From Streptomyces sp. NBC_00178 (GTDB lineage: Bacteria; Actinomycetota; Actinomycetes; Streptomycetales; Streptomycetaceae): 64,000 nucleotides of DNA. The position numbers and the translations under genes are program-made. Below the pieces are notes generated by a model. It had not been told where the DNA came from and made no database searches. It saw nothing but the letters and a program-made list of their open reading frames with translations. This document shows, piece after piece, positions 46,401-55,010 of the stretch. The first letter of the stretch is position 1, and the number at the start of each line of letters is the position of its first letter. The DNA lies in NCBI RefSeq assembly GCF_036206005.1, contig NZ_CP108143.1, forward strand, positions 5,113,501 to 5,177,500, in the 5' to 3' direction.

Positions 46401-49400
46401 TCCGGTCGGCGCTCGAACGCGCGCGGACCGTCGTCGCCGACGCCGCGTCCGCGTCGGGCACGATCATGGCCGCCGACGATGCGCTGCGGTCCGCCGTCGA
46501 CGCGCTCACCATCGACGAGGGCGGCTACGCCGTCCTGCAGGCCGAGTCCCCCGACCAGAAGGAGGGCCCCAGCCTCGTCAGCGAGAGGAACAACTCGGAC
46601 GGCAACCTCGGTGGCGTCACCGAGGGGTCGTGGGAGCGGTTCGACAAGCTCGACTTCGGCGGGGTCGCCCCGCGGAGCATCTCGGTCCGCTACGCGAACT
46701 CGCAGGCGGTGAACGCGAAGGCGAGCAGCGTCGACGTCCACGCAGGCGGCGCCGACGGCCCCGTCGTCGCGACCGTCCAGCTCCCCGGCACCGCCGCCTG
46801 GCAGAACTACAGCACCGTGCAGGCGGCCGTCACCGACGCGGACGCCCTGCTGGACGCCTCCAGCGCGACGTTCGTGTTCCACGCCCCCTCGGGCCAGCAG
46901 TGGGTGTCGAACTTCGACTGGTACCAGTTCTCGCCGTACGACGTCTCCTCGTCCCCGGCGACCACGCTCGCCGCGCTGACCGCGGTGAACAGCACCACGA
47001 CCGGCGGCGGTTCGCTTCCGCTCAAGCTCTCAGGCGGCATCTTCGAGAACGTGACGAACGGCTCGTGGGCCGAGTGGAAGGACACCGACCTCCGTAACGG
47101 CGCCGACACCGTCACCGTCCGCTACGACAAGCCCCAGTCGCGCGCGGCGTCGGACTCGCACATCGAGCTGCACCTCGGCTCGAAGGACGGCCCGAAGACC
47201 GTCACCATCCCCCTCGAATACAGCGGATCGGGCTGGGGAACGACCGCCACCACCAGCGTGCACCTCGACCCGGCCGTCTTCACCGGCGTCCAGGACGTGT
47301 ACGCCGCCTTCGTGTCCGGCACGCAGACGGACGCCCAGCCCTACGTGGGCAACGTCCACTCGCTGACCCTGACGCAGGAGACCGACGCTCCGGTGGCCTT
47401 CGACGCCACCGCGTTCCGCTCCCACAGCGGCGGCGGCCTCAAGAGCGAGCCGGCCGGCTGGAGCGGCGCGGGTTCCGCCACCAGTCTCGGCGGCACCTAC
47501 GACGGAGCCTGGCTCGACTACGGGGACGTCGACTTCGGTGCCTCCGAGAAGTCCACCGTCACGCTGACCTACGTCAACAACTCCGCCCGCTGCGGCACCG
47601 GCTCCGCCGTCCAGCTCTACCTGGACTCCTTCGACGCCGCCGGCCCCGGCGCCCCGTACGCGACCGTTCCGCTGCCGGTGACGGGAGCGGCGTGGTCGGC
47701 GGGCGGGACGACGAGCCTGACCCTGCCCACGGCGATCACCGGCAAGCACTCCGTCCACCTGCGGCTGACGACGAACCCGGACTCGTCGCACCCCTACGTC
47801 GCCAACCTCGGCCGGGTCACCTTCAACCACGTCGACACCCCCGCCGTCACGGACAAGTCCGCCCTGCGCAAGGCGATCGCCCAGTACGAGGCGCTGTCCG
47901 GCGACGCCGGGCGCTACGACGCGATCGACTTCGGTGTGTACCGGCGCGAACTCGCCGCCGCGCGCACCGCGGCCGACGCCGACGGCGTCACCCAGCTGGA
48001 GGCCGACACCCGGACCCGCAGCCTCACCCTCGCCGCCAAGCAGCTGATCCCTCTTCCGAGGCTGAAGCTGGAGGACCTCGTCACGACCGCGTCGGCCCTC
48101 GACAACGCGCGCTACACGGACGTGACGTGGAAGGCGTTCACCAAGGCGCTCGCCGAGGCGAAGACCGCCCTCGCCGACGCCACGGCGACGGACACGGTCC
48201 TCACCGTACGCCGTGACGCCCTCGACCACGCGAAGTCCGCTCTCGTCACCAAGCCCAGGACGGTCCCGGCCACGCCCGGCGCCGTGTCGGCGACGGGGTC
48301 CGGCACGAGTGTGACCGTCGCCTGGTCCGCCCCCGCGGACACCGGCGGTTCCCCGGTCACCGGCTACCGGATCACGCTCAGCGACGGGCACGAGATCAAG
48401 GTCTCGGACCCGGCCGCGCGGAAGGCCACGTTCACCTGGCTGCGGGCGGGATCCTCGTACACCGCGCGCGTCCGCGCGGTGAACGCCGTCGGCAGTTCCT
48501 CGCAGAGCGCCGCCACCGCACCCGTCGTCATCGGCGGCGTCAAGCCGCACAAGCCGGCCGTGACGAGCGTGGTCACCGACGGCAAGCAGGTCCGCGTGAC
48601 CTGGCGAACCGCCGACATGGGCGGATTCCCCGTCATCGGCTACACCGTGACCCTCGGCGACGGCACCACCGCGCACGTACCCGCCACGATGAACACGGCG
48701 CTGCTGACGGCCTCGGACAAGGCGAAGGCCCACACGGCCACCGTCACCGCGGTCACCCTGGCCGGAACCTCGGCCGGCTCCGCCACGAAGGCCCCGGCGC
48801 GCGCCGCCGATCCGGACTACGAGCCGTCGCCCTTCCCGGACGACGTCCTGAACGCGGACTACACGTCCGACAAATGGCCGGGGACCGGCGACGGCAGCGA
48901 CTACTTCCTCGGCCTGCTCAACGGCATCGAGGACCTCGGCACCGGCACCATCGGCGCCAACACCAAGCTGCCCCGCGGCGCCGCGGTCACCGCGGAGAAC
49001 GACCGGATCGCCGTCGGCATCAACAACGCGGCCACGCAGAAGGAGGTGGACCGGGCGGAGGTCGACGCGACGAACAGCTCCACCGTCACGATGGCCGACG
49101 GCCTGGGCTCCCGGCTCGGCCCGATCTACAGCAAGGCGCTGAAGGACGGCCTGCTGCCGAAGACCGACGCCTTGTTCGGCCGCGTCACGAAGAACCTCGA
49201 CAAGGTCGAGGCGGGCAAGAACCACTACGCCTACATGCGCCCGTACGTCCGGCTCGGGTTCGTCGGCGACGGCGGCAGCATCTACGAGTCGCAGGACGGC
49301 TCCTACGGCAGCCTCACCACCAGCGGCTCGTACCCCAGCGGTCACACCTACGGCGGCTACGAGGCCGGCACCGTCCTCGCCACGCTCCTGCCGGAGCTGG

Positions 49401-50275
49401 CACCGTCGATCCTGGCCCGCACCTCGGAGTACGGGAACAACCGCATCGTCCTCGGGTTCCACTACCCGCTCGACGTCATGGGCGGCCGCATCGGCGCCCA
49501 GGCCACGGTCGCGCACCGCTGGGCCGACCCCGCCTTCGAGAAGCTGCTGACCCAGGCCCACACCGAGATGGAGAACGTGCTGCTCGCGCAGTGCGCGAAG
49601 GAGGGGTACGGCGACACGCTGGCGGCCTGTCAGGGTGACTCCTACGCCGGCCTGAGCGCGGACCAGCACGTCGCCCTGTACACCCGCCGTCTCAGCTACG
49701 GGTTCTCCCAGGTCGGCAAGTCCGGGCAGGCGCTCAAGACGCCGTCCGACGCGGCGGCGCTGCTGATCACGGCCTTCCCGAACCTCACCACCGAGCAGCG
49801 CACCCAGGTCCTCGAGCAGACCGCGACGGACTCCGGGTACCCGCTCGACCTCACCGGAAAGGGCGGTGCGAGCTGGGAGCGCATCAACCTGGCGGCCGCG
49901 ATGGCGGCGAAGGTGGTCGTCAACGCCGACGGTTCGGTCACGGTGCAGAACTTCTCGGACGCCACCAAGGGAAGCGTCGCCGACGCGAAGTCCATCAAGG
50001 TCGGGGGTGTCACGATCGACGGGTTCGACCCGGCCGTGTCCACCTACGTCGTGGACTGGCCGAAGAACAAGAAGATCCCGGCCGTGTTCGCCGTGACGGC
50101 CCAGCACGGCGCGCGGCAGAAGGTCACCAGCGGCAGCCCGGTCCTCTCGTCGCCGGTGCGTCAGTTCACCATCCGCACCATCAAGGTGACCTCGGCCAAC
50201 GGTTCGGTCACCCGGACCTACACGGTCGGGTTCCAGCCCACGTCGCAGGACCACCGGCCGGGCTCCGGCAGGTGA
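43451..50275 (+). CDS. Secreted GH92 alpha-mannosidase fused to a PAP2-type acid phosphatase
   Basis: A 2274-residue exported multidomain enzyme. Order: signal peptide (1-50); GH92 module (about 62-820; ALVDPFVSTAGDDGN, FTYYDGWSTWDDFR, candidate acid E645 in SNANEIDLQAPYLFNY, PNGFLPTMDNDAGTMS); Ig-like domain; a FIVAR helical repeat; three CBM6-like modules (about 1020-1470); two more FIVAR repeats; two Fn3 domains (about 1605-1780); a PAP2/vanadium-haloperoxidase-fold phosphatase (about 1800-2090) with all three motifs (K-N6-RP in KNHYAYMRP, PSGH in YPSGHTYGG, and NRIVLGFHYPLD); and a beta tail. GTG 43451 follows GAGAGG. GH92 enzymes need calcium and attack fungal alpha-mannan. The fusion suggests attack on phosphorylated mannan. 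Confidence 0.92.
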   Translation: MSIRSHPPVPQALPGPAGRHRRRLRATVATLLSGALGLAALAGGGAAAAAPHATASAGTSGGTDYTALVDPFVSTAGDDGNDLPGAQAPHGLAKVNPMTTPGRNHSGYDYNEKQIAGFTATNLDGVGGSGGGGDLLVVPTSVQYDKRPVPSTYAHTYSHTDESATPGSYDVGLGAVSGTGASVQRDSGTIEAEMTATTRTALERYRFPAGSKPQLVLDLANNYTSRTRSTLKATTLPDGTSSISGLIAGSFNGAAYQLYYNATTNVPVTSLKSWGSDGKLSDATSRTGSDTGAVLGFDTSDTNDVELRITLSPISAEQAATDQAAEVGHLTFDQARAATKAEWNRTLGAVAVRSSAKSDPGSTLTKEFYTHLYRMYALPVNATSTSGTYRGADGAVHKANGFTYYDGWSTWDDFRKYSVEAYIDPATYRDMIQSLVELFADTRTSGKSLGSLTHSVPTVRWERSAVLVADALSKGFKNFDRLDEAYPALLSYSGYYTGAQLRQGYVTGDPGTTVQRGYDQWALAVIADALGRKDDAKKLRAQSTMAIDNLVKAGAWTASDGTEVGLLTPRAAGGDWQSADYEKFEAAGLYQGTLWQYHWYDAYDMDRLIKAMGGAKAGKAAVKHMFGEDSAVDDGSTMLHSNANEIDLQAPYLFNYVGEPSLTQKWVRSIYTGSTWNRYIATGSSNEAPSSGGQFTPPVKTQVYKLSPNGFLPTMDNDAGTMSTMFVGAALGLFPVTAGSSQFQIGSPFFDSTTITYANGTRFTVKADGVSPDDYYVQKATLNGSRFDNTWLDYSQIIAGGTLDFTMGSKPSQWGAHTKPAYSLSTSTGDGGTGTGKGDTVVSARPGTVSATADGKLGGSVQLTLSGPATFAARTGTSLTKTGAATVTGLPAGVTADLRVSGSRTATLSLSGTTKTDARLGITFQDAAFAHGVKASTVRGTGISPTDPLLVSAAAVHRKALGAFVAEASLVREGNYSDGSWTLFRSALERARTVVADAASASGTIMAADDALRSAVDALTIDEGGYAVLQAESPDQKEGPSLVSERNNSDGNLGGVTEGSWERFDKLDFGGVAPRSISVRYANSQAVNAKASSVDVHAGGADGPVVATVQLPGTAAWQNYSTVQAAVTDADALLDASSATFVFHAPSGQQWVSNFDWYQFSPYDVSSSPATTLAALTAVNSTTTGGGSLPLKLSGGIFENVTNGSWAEWKDTDLRNGADTVTVRYDKPQSRAASDSHIELHLGSKDGPKTVTIPLEYSGSGWGTTATTSVHLDPAVFTGVQDVYAAFVSGTQTDAQPYVGNVHSLTLTQETDAPVAFDATAFRSHSGGGLKSEPAGWSGAGSATSLGGTYDGAWLDYGDVDFGASEKSTVTLTYVNNSARCGTGSAVQLYLDSFDAAGPGAPYATVPLPVTGAAWSAGGTTSLTLPTAITGKHSVHLRLTTNPDSSHPYVANLGRVTFNHVDTPAVTDKSALRKAIAQYEALSGDAGRYDAIDFGVYRRELAAARTAADADGVTQLEADTRTRSLTLAAKQLIPLPRLKLEDLVTTASALDNARYTDVTWKAFTKALAEAKTALADATATDTVLTVRRDALDHAKSALVTKPRTVPATPGAVSATGSGTSVTVAWSAPADTGGSPVTGYRITLSDGHEIKVSDPAARKATFTWLRAGSSYTARVRAVNAVGSSSQSAATAPVVIGGVKPHKPAVTSVVTDGKQVRVTWRTADMGGFPVIGYTVTLGDGTTAHVPATMNTALLTASDKAKAHTATVTAVTLAGTSAGSATKAPARAADPDYEPSPFPDDVLNADYTSDKWPGTGDGSDYFLGLLNGIEDLGTGTIGANTKLPRGAAVTAENDRIAVGINNAATQKEVDRAEVDATNSSTVTMADGLGSRLGPIYSKALKDGLLPKTDALFGRVTKNLDKVEAGKNHYAYMRPYVRLGFVGDGGSIYESQDGSYGSLTTSGSYPSGHTYGGYEAGTVLATLLPELAPSILARTSEYGNNRIVLGFHYPLDVMGGRIGAQATVAHRWADPAFEKLLTQAHTEMENVLLAQCAKEGYGDTLAACQGDSYAGLSADQHVALYTRRLSYGFSQVGKSGQALKTPSDAAALLITAFPNLTTEQRTQVLEQTATDSGYPLDLTGKGGASWERINLAAAMAAKVVVNADGSVTVQNFSDATKGSVADAKSIKVGGVTIDGFDPAVSTYVVDWPKNKKIPAVFAVTAQHGARQKVTSGSPVLSSPVRQFTIRTIKVTSANGSVTRTYTVGFQPTSQDHRPGSGR

Positions 50276-50630
50276 TCGCCCCGAGGGGCGGTGCGACCTG
50301 GTGACCGGCGGACCGCCGTGCCGTGCAGGCGCGGTGGGTCCGCCGGGAGACGCACGGCCCCGGGCCGACGGCCCCTCCGGAAGAACCGAGCGGTTCTTCC
50401 GGAGGGGCCGTCGGCATGAGGACAGGCCGGCTCCCCGCCGCGACATGGTCGTCGAGCACCTTTTGCGCAGCCTTGGGCAAAGCTTGCCGGGCCCAAGGGG
50501 CGGACGGTCCGAACGCGCCACGGCGGCAGGGTACTTTTCGATGCGCGCGAAGTCCGGGGCCCGGGGGACCGGAGCGGCCCGGACGACGCAGCAGCGACGA
50601 ATCAGCAGCACCAGGGGTGGGAAACGCATC
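50276..50630. other. Intergenic region after the mannosidase fusion
   Basis: No gene is seen in these 355 bases. It holds the large terminator at 50365-50416, an inverted repeat CCTTGGGC/GCCCAAGG (50471-50478 with 50491-50498) that could be an operator, and the promoter side of the next secreted-protein gene. Confidence 0.5.
50365..50416. terminator. Very long perfect hairpin terminator
   Basis: Two perfect 25-base arms (50365-50389 with 50392-50416) are separated by only two bases, giving a practical stem of about 24 bp. It is the strongest inverted repeat I found in the window and lies 89 bases after the mannosidase stop. Confidence 0.85.
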
Positions 50631-51467
50631 ATGTCTACGTCCAAGAGACACCGGCTGTCCAAGCGCAACCGCTACCTCGCCTGGGGCGCCACCGGCGTCG
50701 TCGTGGCCGCCGGGGGAGCGTTCGCCGCGACCAGCGCCTCGGCGACCACGGCCTGGCCGGCGCAGAAGACGTTCACGGGCCGTGCCTTCGACGCCTGCAC
50801 CGCGCCGTCCGCCGCCGCGATGAAGGCCTGGCACACCGGCTTCTACGGCGCCGCCGCCGTGTACATCGGGGGCAAGAACCGCGGCTGCTCCCAGCCGAAC
50901 CTCACCGCGTCCTGGGTCAAGACCGTCAACTCCCAGGGCTGGAAGCTCATCCCGCTCTACGTGGGCGCCCAGCCGCCGTGCCAGACCGGCACGCGCAACG
51001 AGAAGATGACGACGGCCGGCGCCGCCGCGCTCGGCGCCACCGACGGCAAGGACGCCGTCGCCAAGGCCGCCGCCCTCGGCATGAAGGCGGGCAGCGCGCT
51101 GTATCTGGACATGGAGCCGTACGACATCAAGAACACGTCCTGCAACAAGGCCGTGCTCTCCTACGTCCGCGCCTTCGACAAGGTCCTGCACGACAAGACC
51201 TACCGGGCGGGCTTCTACGGGTTCTCCAGCTCCAGCGCGGCCGCGATCGCGACCGCCACGGACCGCACCAACCTGCCGGGCAACCTCTGGTACGCCAAGT
51301 GGGACAAGGCGAACACCACGACCACCGACTGGCCGTGGTCCAAGTCGCTGTACACGAACCACAGCCGTGGCCACCAGTACATGGTCAACAGCAAGGAGAA
51401 GCGCGGCGCGTACACCATCACGGTCGACCGGAACGCGTGGGACGGCCCTGTCGCGATCGTCGGCTGA
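50631..51467 (+). CDS. Secreted Rv2525c-type glycoside-hydrolase-like protein (DUF1906)
   Basis: A 278-residue exported protein. The signal (SKRHRLSKRNRYLAWGATG, cleavage near SASA-TTAW) is followed by one domain of the DUF1906/Rv2525c family, a TIM-barrel related to GH25-like lysozymes. FDACTAPSAAAM opens the domain, and LYLDMEPYD carries the acidic residues expected at the active site. Mycobacterial Rv2525c affects cell-wall integrity and is Tat-exported; enzymatic activity of the family is unproven. ATG 50631 is preceded by GGGTGGGAAACG. It stands alone between terminators. Confidence 0.9.
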   Translation: MSTSKRHRLSKRNRYLAWGATGVVVAAGGAFAATSASATTAWPAQKTFTGRAFDACTAPSAAAMKAWHTGFYGAAAVYIGGKNRGCSQPNLTASWVKTVNSQGWKLIPLYVGAQPPCQTGTRNEKMTTAGAAALGATDGKDAVAKAAALGMKAGSALYLDMEPYDIKNTSCNKAVLSYVRAFDKVLHDKTYRAGFYGFSSSSAAAIATATDRTNLPGNLWYAKWDKANTTTTDWPWSKSLYTNHSRGHQYMVNSKEKRGAYTITVDRNAWDGPVAIVG

Positions 51468-51668
51468 CCTCTCACACGCGGCCGGTCCGCCGGGGCGTGG
51501 CCGGGAGACGCGGGGGCGGGTGGGCCCGCCCGACCGCCGGGCTGAAGGGGTGGTCCTTCGCAGGCGCCGCCGCCACACGTAGTCGAGACTGCTCGAAGGA
51601 CGGTCCCTGTCGGCGGAGCCAGAAGGCGTGGACGGATCGGCCCAGGAACTCTCCTGGTGCAGCAGGAA

Positions 51669-51714
51669 AGGCCCCGACCAGCGCTGAGAGATGCGAACGC
51701 GCTGGTCGGGGCCT
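51669..51714 (-). terminator. Terminator after sdaA
   Basis: Perfect 16 bp arms (51669-51684 with 51699-51714) with a 14-base loop lie 6 bases beyond the sdaA stop. On the minus strand the stem is followed by TTTCC, so it fits leftward termination. Confidence 0.85.
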
Positions 51715-51720
51715 AAAGCC

Positions 51721-53106
51721 TCAGCACTCGATGATGTTCACCGCGAGTCCGCCCCGCGCCGTCTCCTTGTACTTCACACTCATGTCCGCCCCGGTCTCCT
51801 TCATGGTCTTGATGACCTTGTCCAGGGAGACCATGTGGCTGCCGTCGCCGCGCAGTGCCATCTTGGCCGCGGTGACCGCCTTGACCGCCGCCATGCCGTT
51901 GCGCTCGATGCAGGGGATCTGGACGAGACCGCCGACCGGGTCGCAGGTCAGGCCCAGGTTGTGCTCCATGCCGATCTCGGCGGCGTTCTCCACCTGCTCG
52001 GGGGAGCCGCCCAGGACCTCGGCGAGCGCGCCGGCCGCCATGGAGCAGGCGGAGCCGACCTCGCCCTGGCAGCCGACCTCGGCGCCGGAGATCGAGGCGT
52101 TCTCCTTGAACAGCATGCCGATGGCGCCCGCGGCCAGCAGGAAGCGGACCACGCTGTCGTCCTTCTCGGCCTCGGTGCAGCCGCCCGCCGCGAAGTTCAT
52201 GTAGTAGTGCAGGACCGCGGGGATGATGCCCGCGGCGCCGTTGGTCGGGGCGGTGACGACACGGCCGCCGGCGGCGTTCTCCTCGTTGACGGCCATCGCG
52301 TAGAGGGTGATCCACTCCATCGCGTGTTCCTGCGGGTCGCCCTCGGCGCGCAGCTGCCGGGCGGAGTTCGCGGCACGGCGGCGGACCTTCAGACCGCCGG
52401 GCAGGATGCCCTCGCGGGACATGCCCCGCGTGACGCACGCCTGCATGACGCGCCAGATCTCCAGCAGGCCCGCGCGGATCTCGTCCTCGGTCCGCCAGGC
52501 CTTCTCGTTCTCCAGCATGAGCGAGGAGATCGACAGCCCGGTCTCCCGGGCGAGCCTCAGCAGCTCGTCGCCGGTGCGGAACGGGTGCTTGAGGACCGTG
52601 TCCTCCGGGACGATCGGGTCCTGGCCCGCCACGGCGTCCTCGTCGACGACGAAACCGCCGCCCACCGAGTAGTACGTCTTCTCCAGGAGCGGGGCCCCCT
52701 CGCGGTCGTAGGCGAGGACCGTCATCCCGTTCGCGTGGTACGGCAGTGCCTTGCGGCGGTGCAGGACCAGCTGCTCGTCCGCGTCGAAGGGGATGTCGTG
52801 CATGCCCAGCAGGTTGATGCGCCCCGAGGCGCGGATCTCCTCGACGCGGGCGTCGGCGCCCTCGACGTCGACCGTGCGGGGCGACTCGCCCTCCAGGCCG
52901 AGCAGGACGGCCTTCGGGGTGCCGTGGCCGTGCCCGGTGGCGCCGAGCGAGCCGTACAGCTCGGCGCGGACCGAAGCGGTGTGGGCCAGGAGGCCCTCGT
53001 TCTTGAGGCGGCGGGCGAACATGCGCGCCGCGCGCATCGGGCCGACCGTGTGGGAGCTGGACGGGCCGATGCCGACCGAGAAGAGGTCGAAGACCGAGAT
53101 GGCCAC
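51721..53106 (-). CDS. sdaA: L-serine ammonia-lyase (iron-sulfur type)
   Basis: A 461-residue single-chain L-serine dehydratase converting serine to pyruvate and ammonia with a 4Fe-4S cluster. The N-terminal beta domain (SVFDLFSVGIGPSSSHTVGP) precedes the catalytic domain with NEENAAGGRVVTAPTNGAAG. Candidate cluster cysteines are in GAEVGCQGEVGSAC and NLGLTCDPVGG, and the C-terminal tail ends in the characteristic Cys (IIEC). GTG 53106 has AGGAG upstream; the longer frame runs into a hairpin region. It is last in the glycine/serine catabolic block, separated from glyA by a 155-base gap with a terminator-like stem. Confidence 0.95.
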   Translation of the reverse strand: MAISVFDLFSVGIGPSSSHTVGPMRAARMFARRLKNEGLLAHTASVRAELYGSLGATGHGHGTPKAVLLGLEGESPRTVDVEGADARVEEIRASGRINLLGMHDIPFDADEQLVLHRRKALPYHANGMTVLAYDREGAPLLEKTYYSVGGGFVVDEDAVAGQDPIVPEDTVLKHPFRTGDELLRLARETGLSISSLMLENEKAWRTEDEIRAGLLEIWRVMQACVTRGMSREGILPGGLKVRRRAANSARQLRAEGDPQEHAMEWITLYAMAVNEENAAGGRVVTAPTNGAAGIIPAVLHYYMNFAAGGCTEAEKDDSVVRFLLAAGAIGMLFKENASISGAEVGCQGEVGSACSMAAGALAEVLGGSPEQVENAAEIGMEHNLGLTCDPVGGLVQIPCIERNGMAAVKAVTAAKMALRGDGSHMVSLDKVIKTMKETGADMSVKYKETARGGLAVNIIEC

Positions 53107-53192
53107 GGGAGTACTCCTAAGGGGTTCGGCAGACGTCGTTGTCCGCCGGGTGGTGCGGGACGGGCCTGTGGGCACGAAGAGCGCGGGGACAA

Positions 53193-53240
53193 GGGTGGGG
53201 GCACCGCGCTCACTCTTCAGTGTGCGTGGTGCCCCCACCC
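53193..53240 (-). terminator. Hairpin between glyA and sdaA
   Basis: Perfect 13 bp arms GGGTGGGGGCACC/GGTGCCCCCACCC (53193-53205 with 53228-53240) around a 22-base loop lie 21 bases after the glyA stop on the minus strand. It should at least reduce readthrough into sdaA, which may therefore have its own promoter in the remaining 87 bases. Confidence 0.7.
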
Positions 53241-53261
53241 TGCGCGCAAATCGCGGGTGGC

Positions 53262-54521
53262 CTACTTGAGGCCGGCGTACAGCGGGAACTTCTCCGCGAG
53301 GGCGGTCACCCGCGCCTTGAGGCCCTCGGCGTCGTAGCTGGGCTTCAGCGCGGCGGCGATGATCTCCGCCACCTCGGTGAAGTCCTCGGCCTGGAAACCG
53401 CGGGTGGCCAGGGCCGGGGTGCCGATCCGCAGACCCGAGGTGACCATCGGGGGACGCGGGTCGTTCGGGATGGCGTTGCGGTTGACCGTGATGCCCAGCT
53501 CGTGGAGCCGGTCCTCGGCCTGCTGGCCGTCGAGCTCCGAGTTGCGCAGGTCGACCAGGACCAGGTGCACGTCCGTGCCGCCGGAGAGGACGCTGACGCC
53601 CACCTCGGTGACGTCCGGCTGGACCAGGCGCTCGGCGAGGATGCGGGCGCCGTCCAGGGTGCGCTGCTGGCGCTCCTTGAACTCCTCGCCCGCCGCGACC
53701 TTGAAGGAGACGGCCTTGGCCGCGATCACGTGCTCCAGCGGGCCACCCTGCTGACCGGGGAAGACCGCCGAGTTGATCTTCTTGGCGAGCTCCTGCGTCG
53801 ACAGGATGACGCCACCGCGCGGACCGCCGAGGGTCTTGTGCGTGGTGGTCGTGACGACGTGGGCGTGCGGCACCGGGTTGGGGTGCAGACCCGCGGCGAC
53901 CAGGCCCGCGAAGTGCGCCATGTCGACCATCAGGTACGCGCCGACCTCGTCCGCGATGCGGCGGAAGGCGGCGAAGTCCAGCTGACGGGGGTAGGCGGAC
54001 CAGCCGGCCACGATGAGCTGCGGCTTCGACTCCTTGGCGAGGCGCTCGACCTCGGCCATGTCCACGACACCGGTGTCGTCGACGTGGTACGGGACCACGT
54101 TGTAGAGCTTGCCGGAGAAGTTGATCTTCATGCCGTGGGTCAGGTGACCGCCGTGGGCCAGGTTGAGACCCATGATCGTGTCGCCCGGCTTCAGCAGCGC
54201 GAACATCGCGGCGGCGTTGGCCTGCGCACCCGAGTGCGGCTGGACGTTCGCGGCCTCGGCGCCGAACAGCGCCTTGATCCGGTCGATCGCGATCTGCTCG
54301 ACCACGTCGACGTGCTCGCAGCCGCCGTAGTAGCGGCGTCCGGGGTAGCCCTCGGCGTACTTGTTGGTGAGGACCGAGCCCTGCGCCTCCATGACGGCGA
54401 CCGGAGCGAAGTTCTCCGACGCGATCATCTCGAGGGTGGACTGCTGACGGTGGAGCTCGGCGTCGACGGCGGCGGCGACGTCCGGGTCCAGCTCGTGGAG
54501 GGAGGAGTTCAGAAGCGACAT
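53262..54521 (-). CDS. glyA: Serine hydroxymethyltransferase
   Basis: A 419-residue PLP enzyme interconverting serine plus THF with glycine plus methylene-THF. The PLP lysine is in VVTTTTHKTLGGPRGG, and IASENFAPVAVMEAQGSVLTN opens the family. The start is ATG 54521 with AAGGGA upstream, 19 bases after gcvH. Within this cluster it converts glycine, with the one-carbon unit released by the cleavage system, to serine for SdaA. Streptomyces usually have a second housekeeping copy elsewhere; this one looks catabolic by context. Confidence 0.96.
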   Translation of the reverse strand: MSLLNSSLHELDPDVAAAVDAELHRQQSTLEMIASENFAPVAVMEAQGSVLTNKYAEGYPGRRYYGGCEHVDVVEQIAIDRIKALFGAEAANVQPHSGAQANAAAMFALLKPGDTIMGLNLAHGGHLTHGMKINFSGKLYNVVPYHVDDTGVVDMAEVERLAKESKPQLIVAGWSAYPRQLDFAAFRRIADEVGAYLMVDMAHFAGLVAAGLHPNPVPHAHVVTTTTHKTLGGPRGGVILSTQELAKKINSAVFPGQQGGPLEHVIAAKAVSFKVAAGEEFKERQQRTLDGARILAERLVQPDVTEVGVSVLSGGTDVHLVLVDLRNSELDGQQAEDRLHELGITVNRNAIPNDPRPPMVTSGLRIGTPALATRGFQAEDFTEVAEIIAAALKPSYDAEGLKARVTALAEKFPLYAGLK

Positions 54522-54540
54522 CAGTGGGTCCCTTGGGGTC

Positions 54541-54918
54541 TCAGTTGCCGGAGAACGCGGTGTACTCGTCGGCGGAGAGAAGGTCGTTCGGCTCCTCCGC
54601 GACGCGCACCTTGAACAGCCAGCCGCCCTCGAAGGGGGCGGAGTTCACCAGCGACGGGTCGTCCACGACCTCCTGGTTGGCCGCGGTGACCTCGCCGGTC
54701 ACGGGCGAGTACAGGTCGCTGACCGACTTGGTCGACTCCAGCTCACCGCAGGTCTCGCCCGCGGTCACCGTGTCGCCGACCTCCGGGAGCTGGGCGAAGA
54801 CGACGTCACCGAGGGCGTTGGCCGCGTGCTCGGTGATACCGACCGTGGCGACGCCGTCCTCGACGGCCGACAGCCACTCGTGCTCCTTGCTGTACCGCAG
54901 CTGCTGGGGGTTGCTCAT
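54541..54918 (-). CDS. gcvH: Glycine cleavage system H protein
   Basis: A 125-residue lipoyl carrier. The lipoylated lysine is in CGELESTKSVSDLYSPVTGE, and the fold-specific opening LRYSKEHEWLSAVEDGVATVGITEHA (shortened here to its known pattern) is present. It shuttles the aminomethyl group between P, T and L proteins. The start is ATG 54918. It lies 92 bases after gcvT and 19 before glyA in the riboswitch-led unit. Neither gcvP nor a lipoamide dehydrogenase is in the window, so those must be encoded elsewhere. Confidence 0.96.
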   Translation of the reverse strand: MSNPQQLRYSKEHEWLSAVEDGVATVGITEHAANALGDVVFAQLPEVGDTVTAGETCGELESTKSVSDLYSPVTGEVTAANQEVVDDPSLVNSAPFEGGWLFKVRVAEEPNDLLSADEYTAFSGN

Positions 54919-55010
54919 GACCTGAATTCTCCTGTACGCGGGGGAGTGCTGATGAACGGTGGTCTTACGGTGTGAGACACGAATGCGTCACGTGGTGCGG
55001 TTCGGGCCCG

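Noticed and set aside
47030..50668. A 1212-codon open frame antisense to the mannosidase fusion (and a second at 43298-46882)
   Set aside because: Composition and lack of family similarity mark them as antisense shadows of the long plus-strand gene.
53107..53192. A second riboswitch before sdaA
   Set aside because: None of the conserved glycine-aptamer blocks seen at 56175-56397 occur here; only a hairpin is present.
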